From: Mucilaginibacter agri
GTDB lineage: Bacteria > Bacteroidota > Bacteroidia > Sphingobacteriales > Sphingobacteriaceae
Direction: 5' to 3'
Length of the DNA: 64,000 bases
Assembly (NCBI RefSeq): GCF_009928685.1
Contig: NZ_WWEO01000042.1
Location: forward strand, 310,001 to 374,000
Part shown: in pieces, positions 16,998 through 26,309 of the stretch
Position numbering within the stretch: the stretch's first letter is position 1
How the letters are laid out: every line of letters begins with the position of its first letter
Translations under genes and position numbers: made by a program
Notes under the pieces: model-generated
The model's input: only the letters and a program-made list of their open reading frames with translations
The model's database searches: none
What the model was told of the DNA's origin: nothing

Positions 16998-19352
16998 ATG
17001 ACCAAATCCTTTACCCAAAACATATTGCCTATAACTATCGTCGCTGGTATCGCAATAGGTATTAGTGCGTTTACTATTCATCCGCCTAAAACGCCTGCGC
17101 GCAAAACCATCGAGCAGCGTATAGATAGCGTGATAGCTAAAATGACCATCGACGATAAGATTGGGCAAACCGCGCAGCGCGGGGCATCAAGCAGGGTTAA
17201 AGGGCCATTGCCGGAGGCGTTAAAAAATGCTGTGCGCGAGGGTAGGGCGGGTTCGGTAATTAATGTGGTTGATATAGAAAAAGTGAACGAATTGCAGCGT
17301 ATTGCTGTAGAAGAAAGCCCGCGCCATATCCCCTTAATATTTGCCCGCGATGTGATCCACGGGTTTAAAACGATATTCCCCATACCGTTGGGGCAAGCTG
17401 CCACCTGGGATCCGGAGATTGTAGAACAGGGATCGCGCATTGCAGCAACAGAAGCATCATCCAATGGTATACGGTGGACTTTTGCGCCCATGCTGGATAT
17501 TGCCCGTGATGCCCGTTGGGGCCGCATAGCCGAGTCGCCGGGCGAAGATCCTTATTTGGCTTCGTTATTGGCTAAGGCTTATGTTAAAGGTTTTCAGGGC
17601 GATAACTTGTCGGCGCCAAATAGTATTGCAGCATGCGCCAAGCATTTTGCAGGTTATGGGGCGGCCGAGGGCGGCAGGGACTATAACTCGGCAAATATCC
17701 CGGAGCAATTATTACGCGATGTTTATCTTAAGCCCTTTGCCGCCGCCAAAGATGCCGGTATAGGTACATTTATGGCCGCTTTTAATGATCTTAACGGCGT
17801 ACCATCAACCGGTAACCAGTTTTTGCTGAAAGGTATTTTGCGCAACGAGTGGAAATACGACGGTATGCTGGTAAGCGACTGGAACGGCGTTGTAGAAATG
17901 ACCACCCACGGCTTCGCCCGGGACAGCAGCGACGCCGCCGCAAAAGCAGCCAATGCGGGTGTGGATATGGAAATGGCCAGCAATACCTACGAAAAGAATT
18001 TGAAGGAACTTGTGGCGAGCGGTAAGGTATCTATAACCCAATTAAATACGCTCGTGAGGGATATATTGAGGTTGAAATTCCGTCTCGGCTTGTTCGATAA
18101 CCCGTATACAGAAACTCCAGACGGCAAGGTTATACTTACCGATGCCAACCTTGCAGCTGCAAAGAAAGCAGTTATAGAAAGCACCGTGTTATTAAAAAAT
18201 GACAATATAACCTTACCATTTGCCAAAAATGTAAAGAAAATAGCTGTAATTGGTCCGCTGGCAGATGCGCCCCACGAGCAGTTAGGTACCTGGACTTTTG
18301 ATGGCGATGCTAAAGACACACACACGCCACTTACGGCTATGCAGCAACTGTATGGTAAAGACAATATTTTTTATGCACCCGGATTAAATTTTAGCCGCGA
18401 CCGTGGTACTGATGGTTTCTCTAAAGCCGTGAAAGCCACACACGATGCAGACGCTATTGTATTTTTCGGTGGGGAGGAAGCGATCCTCTCCGGCGAAGCG
18501 CATAGCCGGGCCGATATTGGCCTGCCTGGCGCACAAGATAGTTTAATCAGCGCTTTGCACCAGGAAGGTAAACCAATAGTGCTCGTAATTATGGCCGGTA
18601 GGCCGATAACACTGGGCAATATCTTAAACAAAGTTGACGCTGTGTTGATGGCCTGGCACCCGGGCACCATGGGCGGCCCGGCCATTGCTGATATGCTTGC
18701 CGGCATTTACACTCCCGAAGGCCGTTTGCCCGTTACCTGGCCTAAAACAGGTGCGCAGGAACCTTTATATTATAACCATACCAATACCGGTCGGCCTGCA
18801 ACAAAACAGGCTTATGTAGCATTAGATAGCATCCCCGTAGGGGCATGGCAAAGTTCGTTAGGTAATACTTCTCATTATTTAGATGCCGGCTACCTGCCAC
18901 AGTATCCTTTTGGCTATGGTTTAAGCTACACTATGTTCGATTATTATCACTTAGTTCAGGATAAGACGGTGATAAATCCAGGCGAAACCATCCAGATCTC
19001 GGCCGAAATCGTAAACGTGGGCGAAAGAGCAGGAACCGACATTGTGCAGCTCTATGTGCAACAAATGGTTGGTGATGTGGTGCGGCCGGTTAGAGAACTA
19101 AAAGGCTTTAAAAAGATAAGCCTCAGCCCACGCCAAAAACAAATGATAACGTTTAAACTCACCGCCGCTGATTTGGCCTACCACAACCAGCAAATGAAAC
19201 TGGTTACCGATCCAGGTATCTATAAAGTTTGGATTGGCCGAAACTCCGCCGAAGGTTTGCAGGGAAGTTTTGAGATTAAGGAGGCGCCAGTGGTGAAGGA
19301 GAAAGGAAGAAAGATTAAAAGAATTGTGGGCGGTAAAACGTCCACTAATTGA
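16998..19352 (+). CDS. Glycoside hydrolase family 3 beta-glucosidase (BglX-like)
   Basis: A second exported GH3 enzyme of 784 residues. I choose the ATG at 16998 because it begins a good membrane/signal segment (MTKSFTQNIL then a hydrophobic stretch to residue 25); an upstream TTG at 16938 would add 20 residues without sense. The catalytic barrel shows AKHFAGYG near 214 and the nucleophile SDWNG (Asp294), then the alpha/beta domain with GGEEAILSGEAHSR, and a C-terminal Fn3-like domain from about 680. No frameshift. Not linked to SusCD genes; divergent from lepB. Confidence 0.93.
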   Translation: MTKSFTQNILPITIVAGIAIGISAFTIHPPKTPARKTIEQRIDSVIAKMTIDDKIGQTAQRGASSRVKGPLPEALKNAVREGRAGSVINVVDIEKVNELQRIAVEESPRHIPLIFARDVIHGFKTIFPIPLGQAATWDPEIVEQGSRIAATEASSNGIRWTFAPMLDIARDARWGRIAESPGEDPYLASLLAKAYVKGFQGDNLSAPNSIAACAKHFAGYGAAEGGRDYNSANIPEQLLRDVYLKPFAAAKDAGIGTFMAAFNDLNGVPSTGNQFLLKGILRNEWKYDGMLVSDWNGVVEMTTHGFARDSSDAAAKAANAGVDMEMASNTYEKNLKELVASGKVSITQLNTLVRDILRLKFRLGLFDNPYTETPDGKVILTDANLAAAKKAVIESTVLLKNDNITLPFAKNVKKIAVIGPLADAPHEQLGTWTFDGDAKDTHTPLTAMQQLYGKDNIFYAPGLNFSRDRGTDGFSKAVKATHDADAIVFFGGEEAILSGEAHSRADIGLPGAQDSLISALHQEGKPIVLVIMAGRPITLGNILNKVDAVLMAWHPGTMGGPAIADMLAGIYTPEGRLPVTWPKTGAQEPLYYNHTNTGRPATKQAYVALDSIPVGAWQSSLGNTSHYLDAGYLPQYPFGYGLSYTMFDYYHLVQDKTVINPGETIQISAEIVNVGERAGTDIVQLYVQQMVGDVVRPVRELKGFKKISLSPRQKQMITFKLTAADLAYHNQQMKLVTDPGIYKVWIGRNSAEGLQGSFEIKEAPVVKEKGRKIKRIVGGKTSTN

Positions 19353-19523
19353 AACCTTAAACATTGCAGCCTGCGGTTGGTGTCGTCACCAATCACTTTA
19401 TAATCTATACAAGCCCTAATTAGGTGCTTCATTAATCGCCATTTAACAACATAAAGCTCTAATTGTCGGCAGAAAAACATTACAAGCGTAACGATTGTAA
19501 TTCAATTACATCGCGGTGCATAA

Positions 19524-21047
19524 ATGTTGAATATCAAAGATATAGCCTCCAATAAGCAACTGGTTTACCAATCACTTTTGGCAAATCGCAGGTTGTTTGG
19601 GTATTCACTTATTTCTTGTTTATTGCTGTCGCTAGTCTGTTATGCGTTAAGTGCCAATCATTATAGAATTTCTATTGCGATACCTGTTAAAGGCGTAAAC
19701 TCCTCAAATAAAGACTCGATAGAGGGCATTGTGGTGCACGAAGACTCGGTTTTAACAACGGAAAGCCAGGCGCGGCACATATCTTTATTAACATCGAAAG
19801 TACCGCTCGCCAATACGGTAGAGGCATTAGACTTGGATGTTAAATATTACAGACAAGGCTTTTTTCGTAATACAGAGCTTTCCAAGGTGAATTTGCCTAT
19901 AGAACTTCATTTGTTAAAAAGATCGGCCGCAGGCAAACAGTTTACTATAAGTGTATTAAACGACAGCATATTCCTGGTATCTGGAAAAGGGGGCCAATCA
20001 AAACATGCTTTTGGCAGCAGGGTAGTGTATGATGATATTGCGTTTGCGATCAGAAAAGAAACGGATTTTCTTCGACCTGAACCAGCTTTGCTTGTCAAAA
20101 TTACTCCTTTAAACGCTGTTGTAGCCGATCTTTCCGAATCTGTAAAATTGATACCATTAAACATGAATGATATCGACTTTACTTTATACATGGAGGATAA
20201 AAATCCGGAGCAAGCCGAGCGTATCTTGCGACAGCTTAGCTTTTTGTATGGGCAAAGTGATAGAAATATTAAACAGGTTAAAGCAATTATAAGATACACA
20301 GATCAACAACTCGACAGCTTAAATCAACGGCTTTTGGTTAATGGGAAAAACGACGTAAGCATCGAAAACGATAATTCGCCCACGCCCAGAATAAACGAAA
20401 CGGAGAAAGAACGGTATCGAAAGCAAATGGCTATACTGCAAGTTTTGGCCTCCTATATCAATGTTCCTGAAACGCAATTTTCTATCGCACCTAACACTTT
20501 TAACCTGGCGAATAAGGAACTATCATCACTAATCGAGCGCTTAAATACGATACGCATACGTAAACAACAGCTATTAACGGAGAGACATCCTAATGGAACC
20601 TTGCTCAGCCAGGTTACAATGAAAGAGATGAACGTTAAAGACTCAATTCTGGACGAAATTGTGACCGAGAAAAAGAAGATAGACAACCTTTTAAATGAAA
20701 ATGCATCTGCGAAAAACGATTCGGAAGTTTCTGCCAGGGATAGTGATTCGGGGATTTCTGGAAAGGACTATCAAAGAGAAAAGCAGGTTACGGTAAAGCG
20801 TTACCTGTCTACCCTCGAAAAACGAGAGCACTTTAAAACTTTATTACGACGTTTAAATTCGTCAAATAAGCCACAAACCGTTACCGTTATCAAGATCGAT
20901 AAAGGTTTCTGGCTTTATATTCTCGCAGGAACGATAACAGGCCTGTTAGTTCCCTCGTTGTGGCTAATCTCTATCGGCCACGATAATATACTTGCTAAGT
21001 ATGTACAAAGATTAAAAGCTTATTTAAACACTAACGGAGTACGATAG
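19524..21047 (+). CDS. Membrane-anchored coiled-coil protein resembling Wzz chain-length determinants
   Basis: A 507-residue protein with one transmembrane segment near residues 25-45 and another near 465-487, enclosing a large extracytoplasmic, lysine- and serine-rich region. Helical heptad-like stretches occur around 250-290 and 340-440. That topology, and the conserved-looking N-terminal beta-rich part (YRISIAIPVKG), is that of polysaccharide co-polymerases. A proline-rich motif before TM2 is weak, no tyrosine-kinase domain is present, and no capsule cluster is adjacent, so the assignment is tentative. It could be an exopolysaccharide regulator. Confidence 0.5.
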   Translation: MLNIKDIASNKQLVYQSLLANRRLFGYSLISCLLLSLVCYALSANHYRISIAIPVKGVNSSNKDSIEGIVVHEDSVLTTESQARHISLLTSKVPLANTVEALDLDVKYYRQGFFRNTELSKVNLPIELHLLKRSAAGKQFTISVLNDSIFLVSGKGGQSKHAFGSRVVYDDIAFAIRKETDFLRPEPALLVKITPLNAVVADLSESVKLIPLNMNDIDFTLYMEDKNPEQAERILRQLSFLYGQSDRNIKQVKAIIRYTDQQLDSLNQRLLVNGKNDVSIENDNSPTPRINETEKERYRKQMAILQVLASYINVPETQFSIAPNTFNLANKELSSLIERLNTIRIRKQQLLTERHPNGTLLSQVTMKEMNVKDSILDEIVTEKKKIDNLLNENASAKNDSEVSARDSDSGISGKDYQREKQVTVKRYLSTLEKREHFKTLLRRLNSSNKPQTVTVIKIDKGFWLYILAGTITGLLVPSLWLISIGHDNILAKYVQRLKAYLNTNGVR

Positions 21048-21162
21048 TGTAAGATTATGGGGTGCGGTGATATAGGTTGATGATTGTTGTATTATTTAAT
21101 TTTATTGAGTAATACTATAATTAAACCAATTATTATCCATCACACCATTAAACAAAATTGCT

Positions 21163-21645
21163 ATGAAATCTATTGCGAAAAAAGTCGGGTTGCTGGTTAT
21201 AGCGGCCTGCACAGTAACCATCGGGTATGCCGCTAAGGTAGTAACTGGTGCCTCTGCAAGTAAATCAAACAAAAGTAATTTAAGTGCCGCCAGAAAATCG
21301 GTAGCGAGTAAGAAGAACCTGGGGTTCGGAAATATCGAGTTTGATTTTAACAAGTCGTCCATAAAAAAGAGCTACTATGCCGAACTCGATAAAGTAGTCA
21401 GCGCATTGCAGGAAAATAAATCGGCAGTTAAAGTATCTGGCCATGCAGATAATGTAGGTGCATACGTGTATAACTGGAATTTGTCGAAAGCCCGCGCCCA
21501 GGCAGTGAAAGATTATTTAACTGAAAAGGGTTACGATCAATCTAAAATAGCTGCAACCGAGTTTGGTGATACCAAGCCGATAGCCTCTAACAAAACCCCC
21601 GAAGGAAGGCAAAAAAATCGTAGGGTAGAACTGGAGTTTTATTAA
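21163..21645 (+). CDS. OmpA-family peptidoglycan-binding protein
   Basis: A 160-residue exported protein: a hydrophobic N-terminal segment (residues 5-22) serves as signal, and residues about 55-160 form an OmpA C-terminal domain. Key motifs are IEFDFNKSSI, VSGHADNVG and the NLSKARAQAVKDYL helix, ending with NRRVELEF. It lacks a beta-barrel, so it is a small periplasmic wall-binding protein. It lies 115 bases after the Wzz-like gene on the same strand and ends before a strong bidirectional terminator. Confidence 0.9.
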   Translation: MKSIAKKVGLLVIAACTVTIGYAAKVVTGASASKSNKSNLSAARKSVASKKNLGFGNIEFDFNKSSIKKSYYAELDKVVSALQENKSAVKVSGHADNVGAYVYNWNLSKARAQAVKDYLTEKGYDQSKIAATEFGDTKPIASNKTPEGRQKNRRVELEFY

Positions 21646-21688
21646 TCCAGATTAAGCAGCATTATAATTGAGAGGTACTTATAGTCAT

Positions 21689-21738
21689 GTTGTAAAAAAC
21701 TCAGGCTAGGCGCATGCCTAGCCTGAGTTTTTTACAAC
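21689..21738. terminator. Perfect 23-bp bidirectional terminator
   Basis: Two perfectly complementary 23-base arms around a GCAT loop: an A6 run opens the stem and a T6 run closes it, with CTCAGGCTAGGC as the GC-rich part. It works on paper in both directions, ending the ompA transcript and the relic strand. Confidence 0.9.
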
Positions 21739-21823
21739 GTATTTCTAATCAACCTTTACTTGCTCTTCATTACCTATAAAGGTAAAACTGATTTGTACAT
21801 GAAATTACGCTGAGCATATGTCT

Positions 21824-22030
21824 TCATAATGGCTCATTTTCCCAAGGGATGCTTTTCGAGCCAGCCTGTTGCGAGCGATTTTTGTTTTCAATCTGGCTAA
21901 GTATATGATATTGTACGGGTGCTTTCACAAATGGATTGCTATCTACATAGTTCCAGTTTTTGTGTCTTGTTCTCTCAAATAGAATCCCAATGCAAAAATG
22001 TCACTATCTAATTCACTTCTTGTCCTACAT
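21824..22030 (-). pseudogene. Possible gene relic between ompA and the dioxygenase gene
   Basis: This part of a 466-base gap reads as coding on the minus strand but with a frame change. One frame gives ELDSDIFALGF near 22010. A second frame carries on as KNWNYVDSNPFVKAPVQYHI and ends IPWENEPL-stop at 21824. I do not recognise the family. The natural-looking composition in two successive frames suggests a decayed gene end, but it may be chance. The rest of the gap holds the terminator above and the promoter box at 22056. Confidence 0.3.
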
Positions 22031-22055
22031 CAAGTGTAAGGCTTGCAAGGGGCCG

Positions 22056-22063
22056 TACTTTTG
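22056..22063 (+). promoter_or_regulatory. Candidate -7 box of the dioxygenase operon
   Basis: TACTTTTG followed by C matches TAnnTTTG, 48 bases before the dioxygenase ATG. No good -33 TTG is seen at the standard spacing. Confidence 0.45.
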
Positions 22064-22111
22064 CTATGTAATCAAACACGAAACATCACTTTAAAAAGAG
22101 GAACATAAACA

Positions 22112-23047
22112 ATGGAAAATTCAATAAACGGCATCCACCACATCACTGCAATTGCAGGCAACGCCAAACGTAATTTCGATTTCTATACCAAAACATTGGG
22201 TTTGCACATGGTTAAAAAAACCGTGAATTTTGACGACCCCGAAACATATCACTTTTACTATGGCGATAAAGTTGGTACCCCCGGTACTATCTTAACTTTC
22301 TTCCCTTGGGAAAATATACAAACCGGTCGCAGGGGCGCACGCCAGGCTACCGAGATTGGTTATTCTGTACCCGAAAATAGTTTCGATTTCTGGTTGAAAC
22401 GTTTTGAAGACCACAACGTAACCTACAACAAAGTAGCAGAGAAATTTGGTGAAAAGTACTTAACCTTCTTAGATCCAGATGGCCTGAAATTAGAATTAAT
22501 TGCTTCTAAAACACCAGATAACCGTTTGCCCTGGGAAACTGATGAAGTTAAGGCTGAGAACGCTACCAAAGGTTTTCACAGTATCACTATTACCACTAAT
22601 AAAATGCAGCCAACTGCCGATATTTTAACCGGCGTATTTGGTTATAAATTGTTGGAGCAGCATGTAAACCGCTACCGTTTTGTTACCGATGCGGTTGATA
22701 ATGCCGCTATTGTTGACTTAGTTGAGGTAGCCGGCGAAGTGGCTGGCCACGTTGCTGGTGGTTCTGTTCACCACGTTGCATTTAGGGTTAAAAACGAAGA
22801 AGTATTGATGCAGTATCGCGAAAAGATTGTTGCCTTAGGCTTGCACATTACCGAGAAAATCGACCGTAATTACTTCTACTCACTGTACTTCCGCGAACCG
22901 GGAGGCGTACTGTTCGAGATAGCTACCGACAACCCTGGCTTTGCAGTTGACGAGCGTTTAGAAGAATTAGGCTTAAACCTGAAACTGCCTGCACAGTATG
23001 AACAACACCGCAGCGCGTTAGAAAAAGTATTACCAAAGTTAGATTAA
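22112..23047 (+). CDS. Ring-cleaving dioxygenase of the VOC superfamily (MhqO-like)
   Basis: A 311-residue protein of two paired glyoxalase/VOC modules. The first begins GIHHITAIAGNAKRNFDFY and the second HSITITTNKM; SVHHVAFRV and GGVLFEIATD supply the expected His and Glu metal ligands. Family members in Firmicutes (MhqA, MhqE, MhqO) handle hydroquinones and catechol-like electrophiles. It is followed after 6 bases by an esterase of the MhqD type, which strengthens the quinone-detoxification reading. The actual substrate is not known. Confidence 0.88.
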   Translation: MENSINGIHHITAIAGNAKRNFDFYTKTLGLHMVKKTVNFDDPETYHFYYGDKVGTPGTILTFFPWENIQTGRRGARQATEIGYSVPENSFDFWLKRFEDHNVTYNKVAEKFGEKYLTFLDPDGLKLELIASKTPDNRLPWETDEVKAENATKGFHSITITTNKMQPTADILTGVFGYKLLEQHVNRYRFVTDAVDNAAIVDLVEVAGEVAGHVAGGSVHHVAFRVKNEEVLMQYREKIVALGLHITEKIDRNYFYSLYFREPGGVLFEIATDNPGFAVDERLEELGLNLKLPAQYEQHRSALEKVLPKLD

Positions 23048-23053
23048 TAAATC

Positions 23054-23680
23054 ATGTACACCCACGAATATAAAATTATAACCGCCGGTGTTAAGCCACA
23101 GGAAGCCAAAGGAGCATTAATACTGCTCCACGGCCGTGGCAGCACCGCCCATAATATGGTTGGCCTCGCCAACGAGTTAGATGTTGCCGATTTTGCGATA
23201 TATGCACCACAGGCTACTAACCATAGCTGGTATCCTTATAGCTTTTTAGCGCCCGTTCAGGATAACGAACCCGCGCTAAGTTCGGCGCTGGGCGTAATTA
23301 CCCAATTGGTTAAACAGATTGAAGCAGATGGTATCCCTACAGATAGGATCTATTTTATGGGCTTTTCGCAAGGAGCCTGTTTAACGCTGGAATATATTAC
23401 CCGTAATGCCCAGCAATATGGCGGCGCGGTTGCCTTTACCGGCGGGTTGATTGGCGAAGAATTAAATCTGGCAAACTACACCGGCAGTTTCAAGGCGACT
23501 CCCGTGTTAATCACCACCGGCGACCCTGATCCGCATGTGCCTGTAAGTAGGGTGCAACAGAGCGTTAAACAATTAACCGCTATGGATGCCAACGTGATAC
23601 TAAAGATTTACAAAGGCCGCCCGCATACCATTACGCAGGAAGAAATTGATCTGGCGAATCAATTGGTGTTCGACAAATAA
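23054..23680 (+). CDS. Phospholipase/carboxylesterase family alpha/beta hydrolase (MhqD-like)
   Basis: A 208-residue serine hydrolase. The oxyanion region is LLHGRGS (residues 25-30), the nucleophile elbow is GFSQG (Ser105), and Asp in TTGDPDPHVPV and His in RPHTIT complete the triad. It has no signal peptide. In Bacillus the related MhqD sits with MhqO in a quinone-stress operon, and the same pairing occurs here. The native ester substrate is unknown. Confidence 0.88.
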   Translation: MYTHEYKIITAGVKPQEAKGALILLHGRGSTAHNMVGLANELDVADFAIYAPQATNHSWYPYSFLAPVQDNEPALSSALGVITQLVKQIEADGIPTDRIYFMGFSQGACLTLEYITRNAQQYGGAVAFTGGLIGEELNLANYTGSFKATPVLITTGDPDPHVPVSRVQQSVKQLTAMDANVILKIYKGRPHTITQEEIDLANQLVFDK

Positions 23681-23695
23681 TTAATAACTTTATCT

Positions 23696-23995
23696 ATGAG
23701 CTACGAGGATATCCAACTGATCAATAACGAAGCTATCCATAACTTCGAGTTATTTGTAGAAGGGCACCGCGCCTTTATAGATTACAAGATCAAAAATGGT
23801 AAGGCTTACCTCATCCATACAGATGTGCCCATCGAACTGGAAGGCAAAGGCGTTGCAGCCGCCATTGTTACCAAAACATTGGAGTATCTCGAAGCTCATG
23901 ATCTTAAGTTAGTTCCACTATGCTTATACGTGCAGGCCTACCTAAAACGCCATCCCGAATGGAACAGGTTACTGGCCAGCCAACAGCCCGAATAA
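23696..23995 (+). CDS. Small GNAT-type N-acetyltransferase (YjdJ-like)
   Basis: A 99-residue minimal GNAT fold. AYLIHTDVPIELEGKGVAAAIV contains the acetyl-CoA binding signature, and the C-terminal CLYVQAYLKRHPEW is characteristic of this short family. It lies 15 bases after the esterase and is probably the third gene of the operon. Substrate unknown. Confidence 0.85.
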   Translation: MSYEDIQLINNEAIHNFELFVEGHRAFIDYKIKNGKAYLIHTDVPIELEGKGVAAAIVTKTLEYLEAHDLKLVPLCLYVQAYLKRHPEWNRLLASQQPE

Positions 23996-24053
23996 ATAGG
24001 TTTACAAATGGTTTCTGTATATTGTGCAGCAATATTCAGGAACCATTTTTTGT

Positions 24054-24638
24054 ATGTCTACCGATCTCATTCTGCACAACATCGCTAAATTCATTAATCT
24101 AACGGGGGAGGAGAAAACTTTTTTCGTATCTCTATTGCAAGAGAAATCCCTCAAGCGTAAAGAATTTTTATTGGAGGATGGCGAAATCTGCAAATACTCT
24201 GCCTTCACCATTTCGGGAGTTTTAAGAGGTTTCACGGTAGACCACAATGGTTTTGAACATGTACTCAGCTTTGCACCCGAAGGCTGGTGGATGGCAGATA
24301 TGTACAGCCTGATCAGCCAAAAGCCTGGCACCCTCAATATCGAAGCTATCGAGAAAACGGAACTCCTATTATTGTCCAAAGCAAACCAGGAAATCCTTTA
24401 TCAGAAAGTCCCCAAGTTCGAACGTTTCTTTCGAATTATTACCGAAAACTCGCTGGTATCGTACCAACAACGCCTGATGGACAATCTCAGTCTTACGGCG
24501 GAAGACCGTTACAACAATTTCTGCAAGCGCTACCCAACTTTGATCAACACACTTCCCAAAAAAGACATCGCTACCTATATTGGAGTTACGCCTGAATTTT
24601 TGAGCAGAATGCAGAGTAAGTTGTTGAAGAGAAAGTAA
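24054..24638 (+). CDS. Crp/Fnr family transcriptional regulator
   Basis: A 194-residue regulator: a cyclic-nucleotide-binding beta-roll (about residues 10-125) and a C-terminal helix-turn-helix ending KDIATYIGVTPEFLSRMQSKL. I choose the ATG at 24054; an upstream GTG at 24024 adds ten residues not typical of the family. It lacks Fnr cysteines at the N-terminus and the Crp cAMP-contact pattern is not clear, so the effector is unknown. It follows the dioxygenase/esterase/GNAT genes by 58 bases and may regulate them. Confidence 0.9.
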   Translation: MSTDLILHNIAKFINLTGEEKTFFVSLLQEKSLKRKEFLLEDGEICKYSAFTISGVLRGFTVDHNGFEHVLSFAPEGWWMADMYSLISQKPGTLNIEAIEKTELLLLSKANQEILYQKVPKFERFFRIITENSLVSYQQRLMDNLSLTAEDRYNNFCKRYPTLINTLPKKDIATYIGVTPEFLSRMQSKLLKRK

Positions 24639-24719
24639 TGGTTGTAGCGTAGGAATTTTATCAACCTTCCGTCATGCTGAACTTGTTTCAGCACCCCACA
24701 CGCTAATTACCCGGCATAG

Positions 24720-25073
24720 CCGTTTTTCATTAGGAATGGCAGTGTGCGTTTATGAACGTCAGTGGATGTCACTTTTCTTTGACCGCCAAAGAAAAGTAAC
24801 CAAAAGAAAGCTCGCAGCCGGGTTCTGTTGCTATGAAGTTTAATGGTTCGGCAGAAACAGTGGTTGCCGCAACATTACCAATGCTGCCGTAAGACGGTGA
24901 TGTTAAAACGGTGATAGATCGGGGTGACTTATAAGACCATCACAAAGCGGTGGCCTGACAGAAAAGCGGGCCATGCGTAGGCCTCGCGCGGAGAAGCTTT
25001 TTTCTGTCTTGATTTTTGGTTGCTTTTTATCAAGAAAAAGTAACTAGGCCCCCGCGGCTATGAGCGGACTGCC
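24720..25073 (+). repeat. Long mosaic repeat, copy A
   Basis: A non-coding element of about 350 bases sharing both ends with copies at 27551, 32781 and 52103. The left part has CAGTGGATGTCACTTTTCTT and a hairpin (CTTTTCTTTG with CAAAGAAAAG). The right part has a GACAGAAAAGC to GCTTTTTTCTGTC hairpin and ends with CCCGCGGCTATGAGCGG. The middle (GCAGCCGGGTTCTGTTGC; GGTTGCCGCAACATT) is shared with copy B. It fills the gap between the Crp and pirin genes, preceded at 24670 by a short REP-like piece (GTCATGCTGAACTTGTTTCA). Confidence 0.85.
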
Positions 25074-25161
25074 GTCAATTACAGCATTAAAACAACCTAA
25101 TTTAGTTTACAATCTTCCACCTTTCTTGATCCAGGTCAAGTTCCTTTCATGCATTGCGTGG

Positions 25162-25169
25162 TACCTTTG
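25162..25169 (+). promoter_or_regulatory. Candidate -7 box of the pirin gene
   Basis: TACCTTTG matches TAnnTTTG 18 bases before the ATG at 25187. It lies downstream of the alternative start at 25154 and so argues for the 25187 start. Confidence 0.5.
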
Positions 25170-25186
25170 AGTATCAATTTAGAGCA

Positions 25187-25897
25187 ATGGAAAACTTCGT
25201 AATACATAAAGCAGCAACACGTGGGGCAGCAGATCATGGCTGGTTAAAAAGCCATCACAGCTTTAGCTTCGCTAACTATTATAACCCCGATCGCATGAAT
25301 TTTGGTGTGCTAAGGGTATTAAATGATGATACCGTTGATGGAGGCCGCGGGTTCGGTGATCACCCGCATGATAACATGGAGATTATCTCTATACCGCTTG
25401 AAGGCGATTTAGTGCACAAGGACAGTATGGGTAACGAGGCCGTGATTAACAGGGGCGAAATACAGGCCATGAGTGCCGGCACCGGTATTTATCACAGCGA
25501 GTACAACAAGAATGGAACTGCACCGGTTAAATTTTTGCAGATATGGTTATATCCTAACAAACGCAATGTTAAGCCACGTTACGATCAGGTGAAAATCGAC
25601 TTGACAGAGAAGAATGTGTTTCACCAAATCCTCTCACCAAATGCAGAAGATGCCGGTGTTTGGATTCATCAAAATGCCTGGTTTAACATGGGCAAATTTG
25701 ATAAGGGCGCTGAGACTACCTATCAGTTGAACGACAAAACTAATGGCGTATATGCATTCATTCTAAGCGGCAGCGTAACCATTAACGGTCAGCTTTTGGA
25801 CGCACGCGATGGCATGGGCATCCTAGCCGACAGCCTTAATGTTAAAGCCGAAACTGATGCGGAGATATTGTTAATGGAAGTTCCGATGGAACTTTAA
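25187..25897 (+). CDS. Pirin family protein
   Basis: A bicupin of 236 residues. The N-terminal cupin shows the iron-binding pattern HPHDNMEI and later GTGIYHSEYN, with HH and H residues placed as in quercetinase-type pirins. The C-terminal cupin is degenerate. Bacterial pirins of this type (YhhW-like) can open quercetin or act as redox sensors, so function here is open. The upstream ATG-less extension from 25154 is rejected because a -7 box lies inside it. It is followed after 15 bases by a small receiver-like protein. Confidence 0.92.
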   Translation: MENFVIHKAATRGAADHGWLKSHHSFSFANYYNPDRMNFGVLRVLNDDTVDGGRGFGDHPHDNMEIISIPLEGDLVHKDSMGNEAVINRGEIQAMSAGTGIYHSEYNKNGTAPVKFLQIWLYPNKRNVKPRYDQVKIDLTEKNVFHQILSPNAEDAGVWIHQNAWFNMGKFDKGAETTYQLNDKTNGVYAFILSGSVTINGQLLDARDGMGILADSLNVKAETDAEILLMEVPMEL

Positions 25898-25912
25898 GAA
25901 GCACAGCTACTT

Positions 25913-26212
25913 ATGAAAAAGATTGAAATATTTGCTGTATGTGGTCACGATGGCATTCTCCAAACCATACAGCGATTAATAAATAATAACGAACAATGGA
26001 ATGCAACCTGCGCGGCAAACGCCGCACAGGTTGCGGCCTTGTTGGCCCAAAGCAACTACAATTTGCTTTTAATAGGCAGTGCGTTGAGCGAAGGCGAGGA
26101 AGCTGAATTGGAGCAAATGGCTGCAAATAAAAATATCCCTGTAATTAAACATTATGGCGGTGGCAGTGGTTTATTGTTTGGTGAGATACATGAGGCCCTT
26201 CGAAACGGTTAA
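25913..26212 (+). CDS. Small receiver-like protein downstream of pirin
   Basis: A 99-residue protein with the alternating beta/alpha rhythm of a response-regulator receiver: IEIFAVCGHDGILQTIQRLI, then NLLLIGSAL where a phospho-Asp would be expected, then IPVIKHYGGGSGLL. The phospho-acceptor Asp is absent, so it would be a non-phosphorylated pseudo-receiver. The family has no known function. Tight spacing to pirin suggests they are co-expressed. Confidence 0.6.
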   Translation: MKKIEIFAVCGHDGILQTIQRLINNNEQWNATCAANAAQVAALLAQSNYNLLLIGSALSEGEEAELEQMAANKNIPVIKHYGGGSGLLFGEIHEALRNG

Positions 26213-26309
26213 CATTGGAGGGCTGATTATTTAATGTCTTGCTGATATTTAGTTAACACGTTTGTTGTGATCTTAGGCAAATGTTAAACTATAACCCTAG
26301 CCGCAGCTA

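Noticed and set aside
24639..25186. IS element or transposon for the long repeats
   Set aside because: No transposase frame, no terminal inverted repeats at the outer ends and no target duplication were seen.
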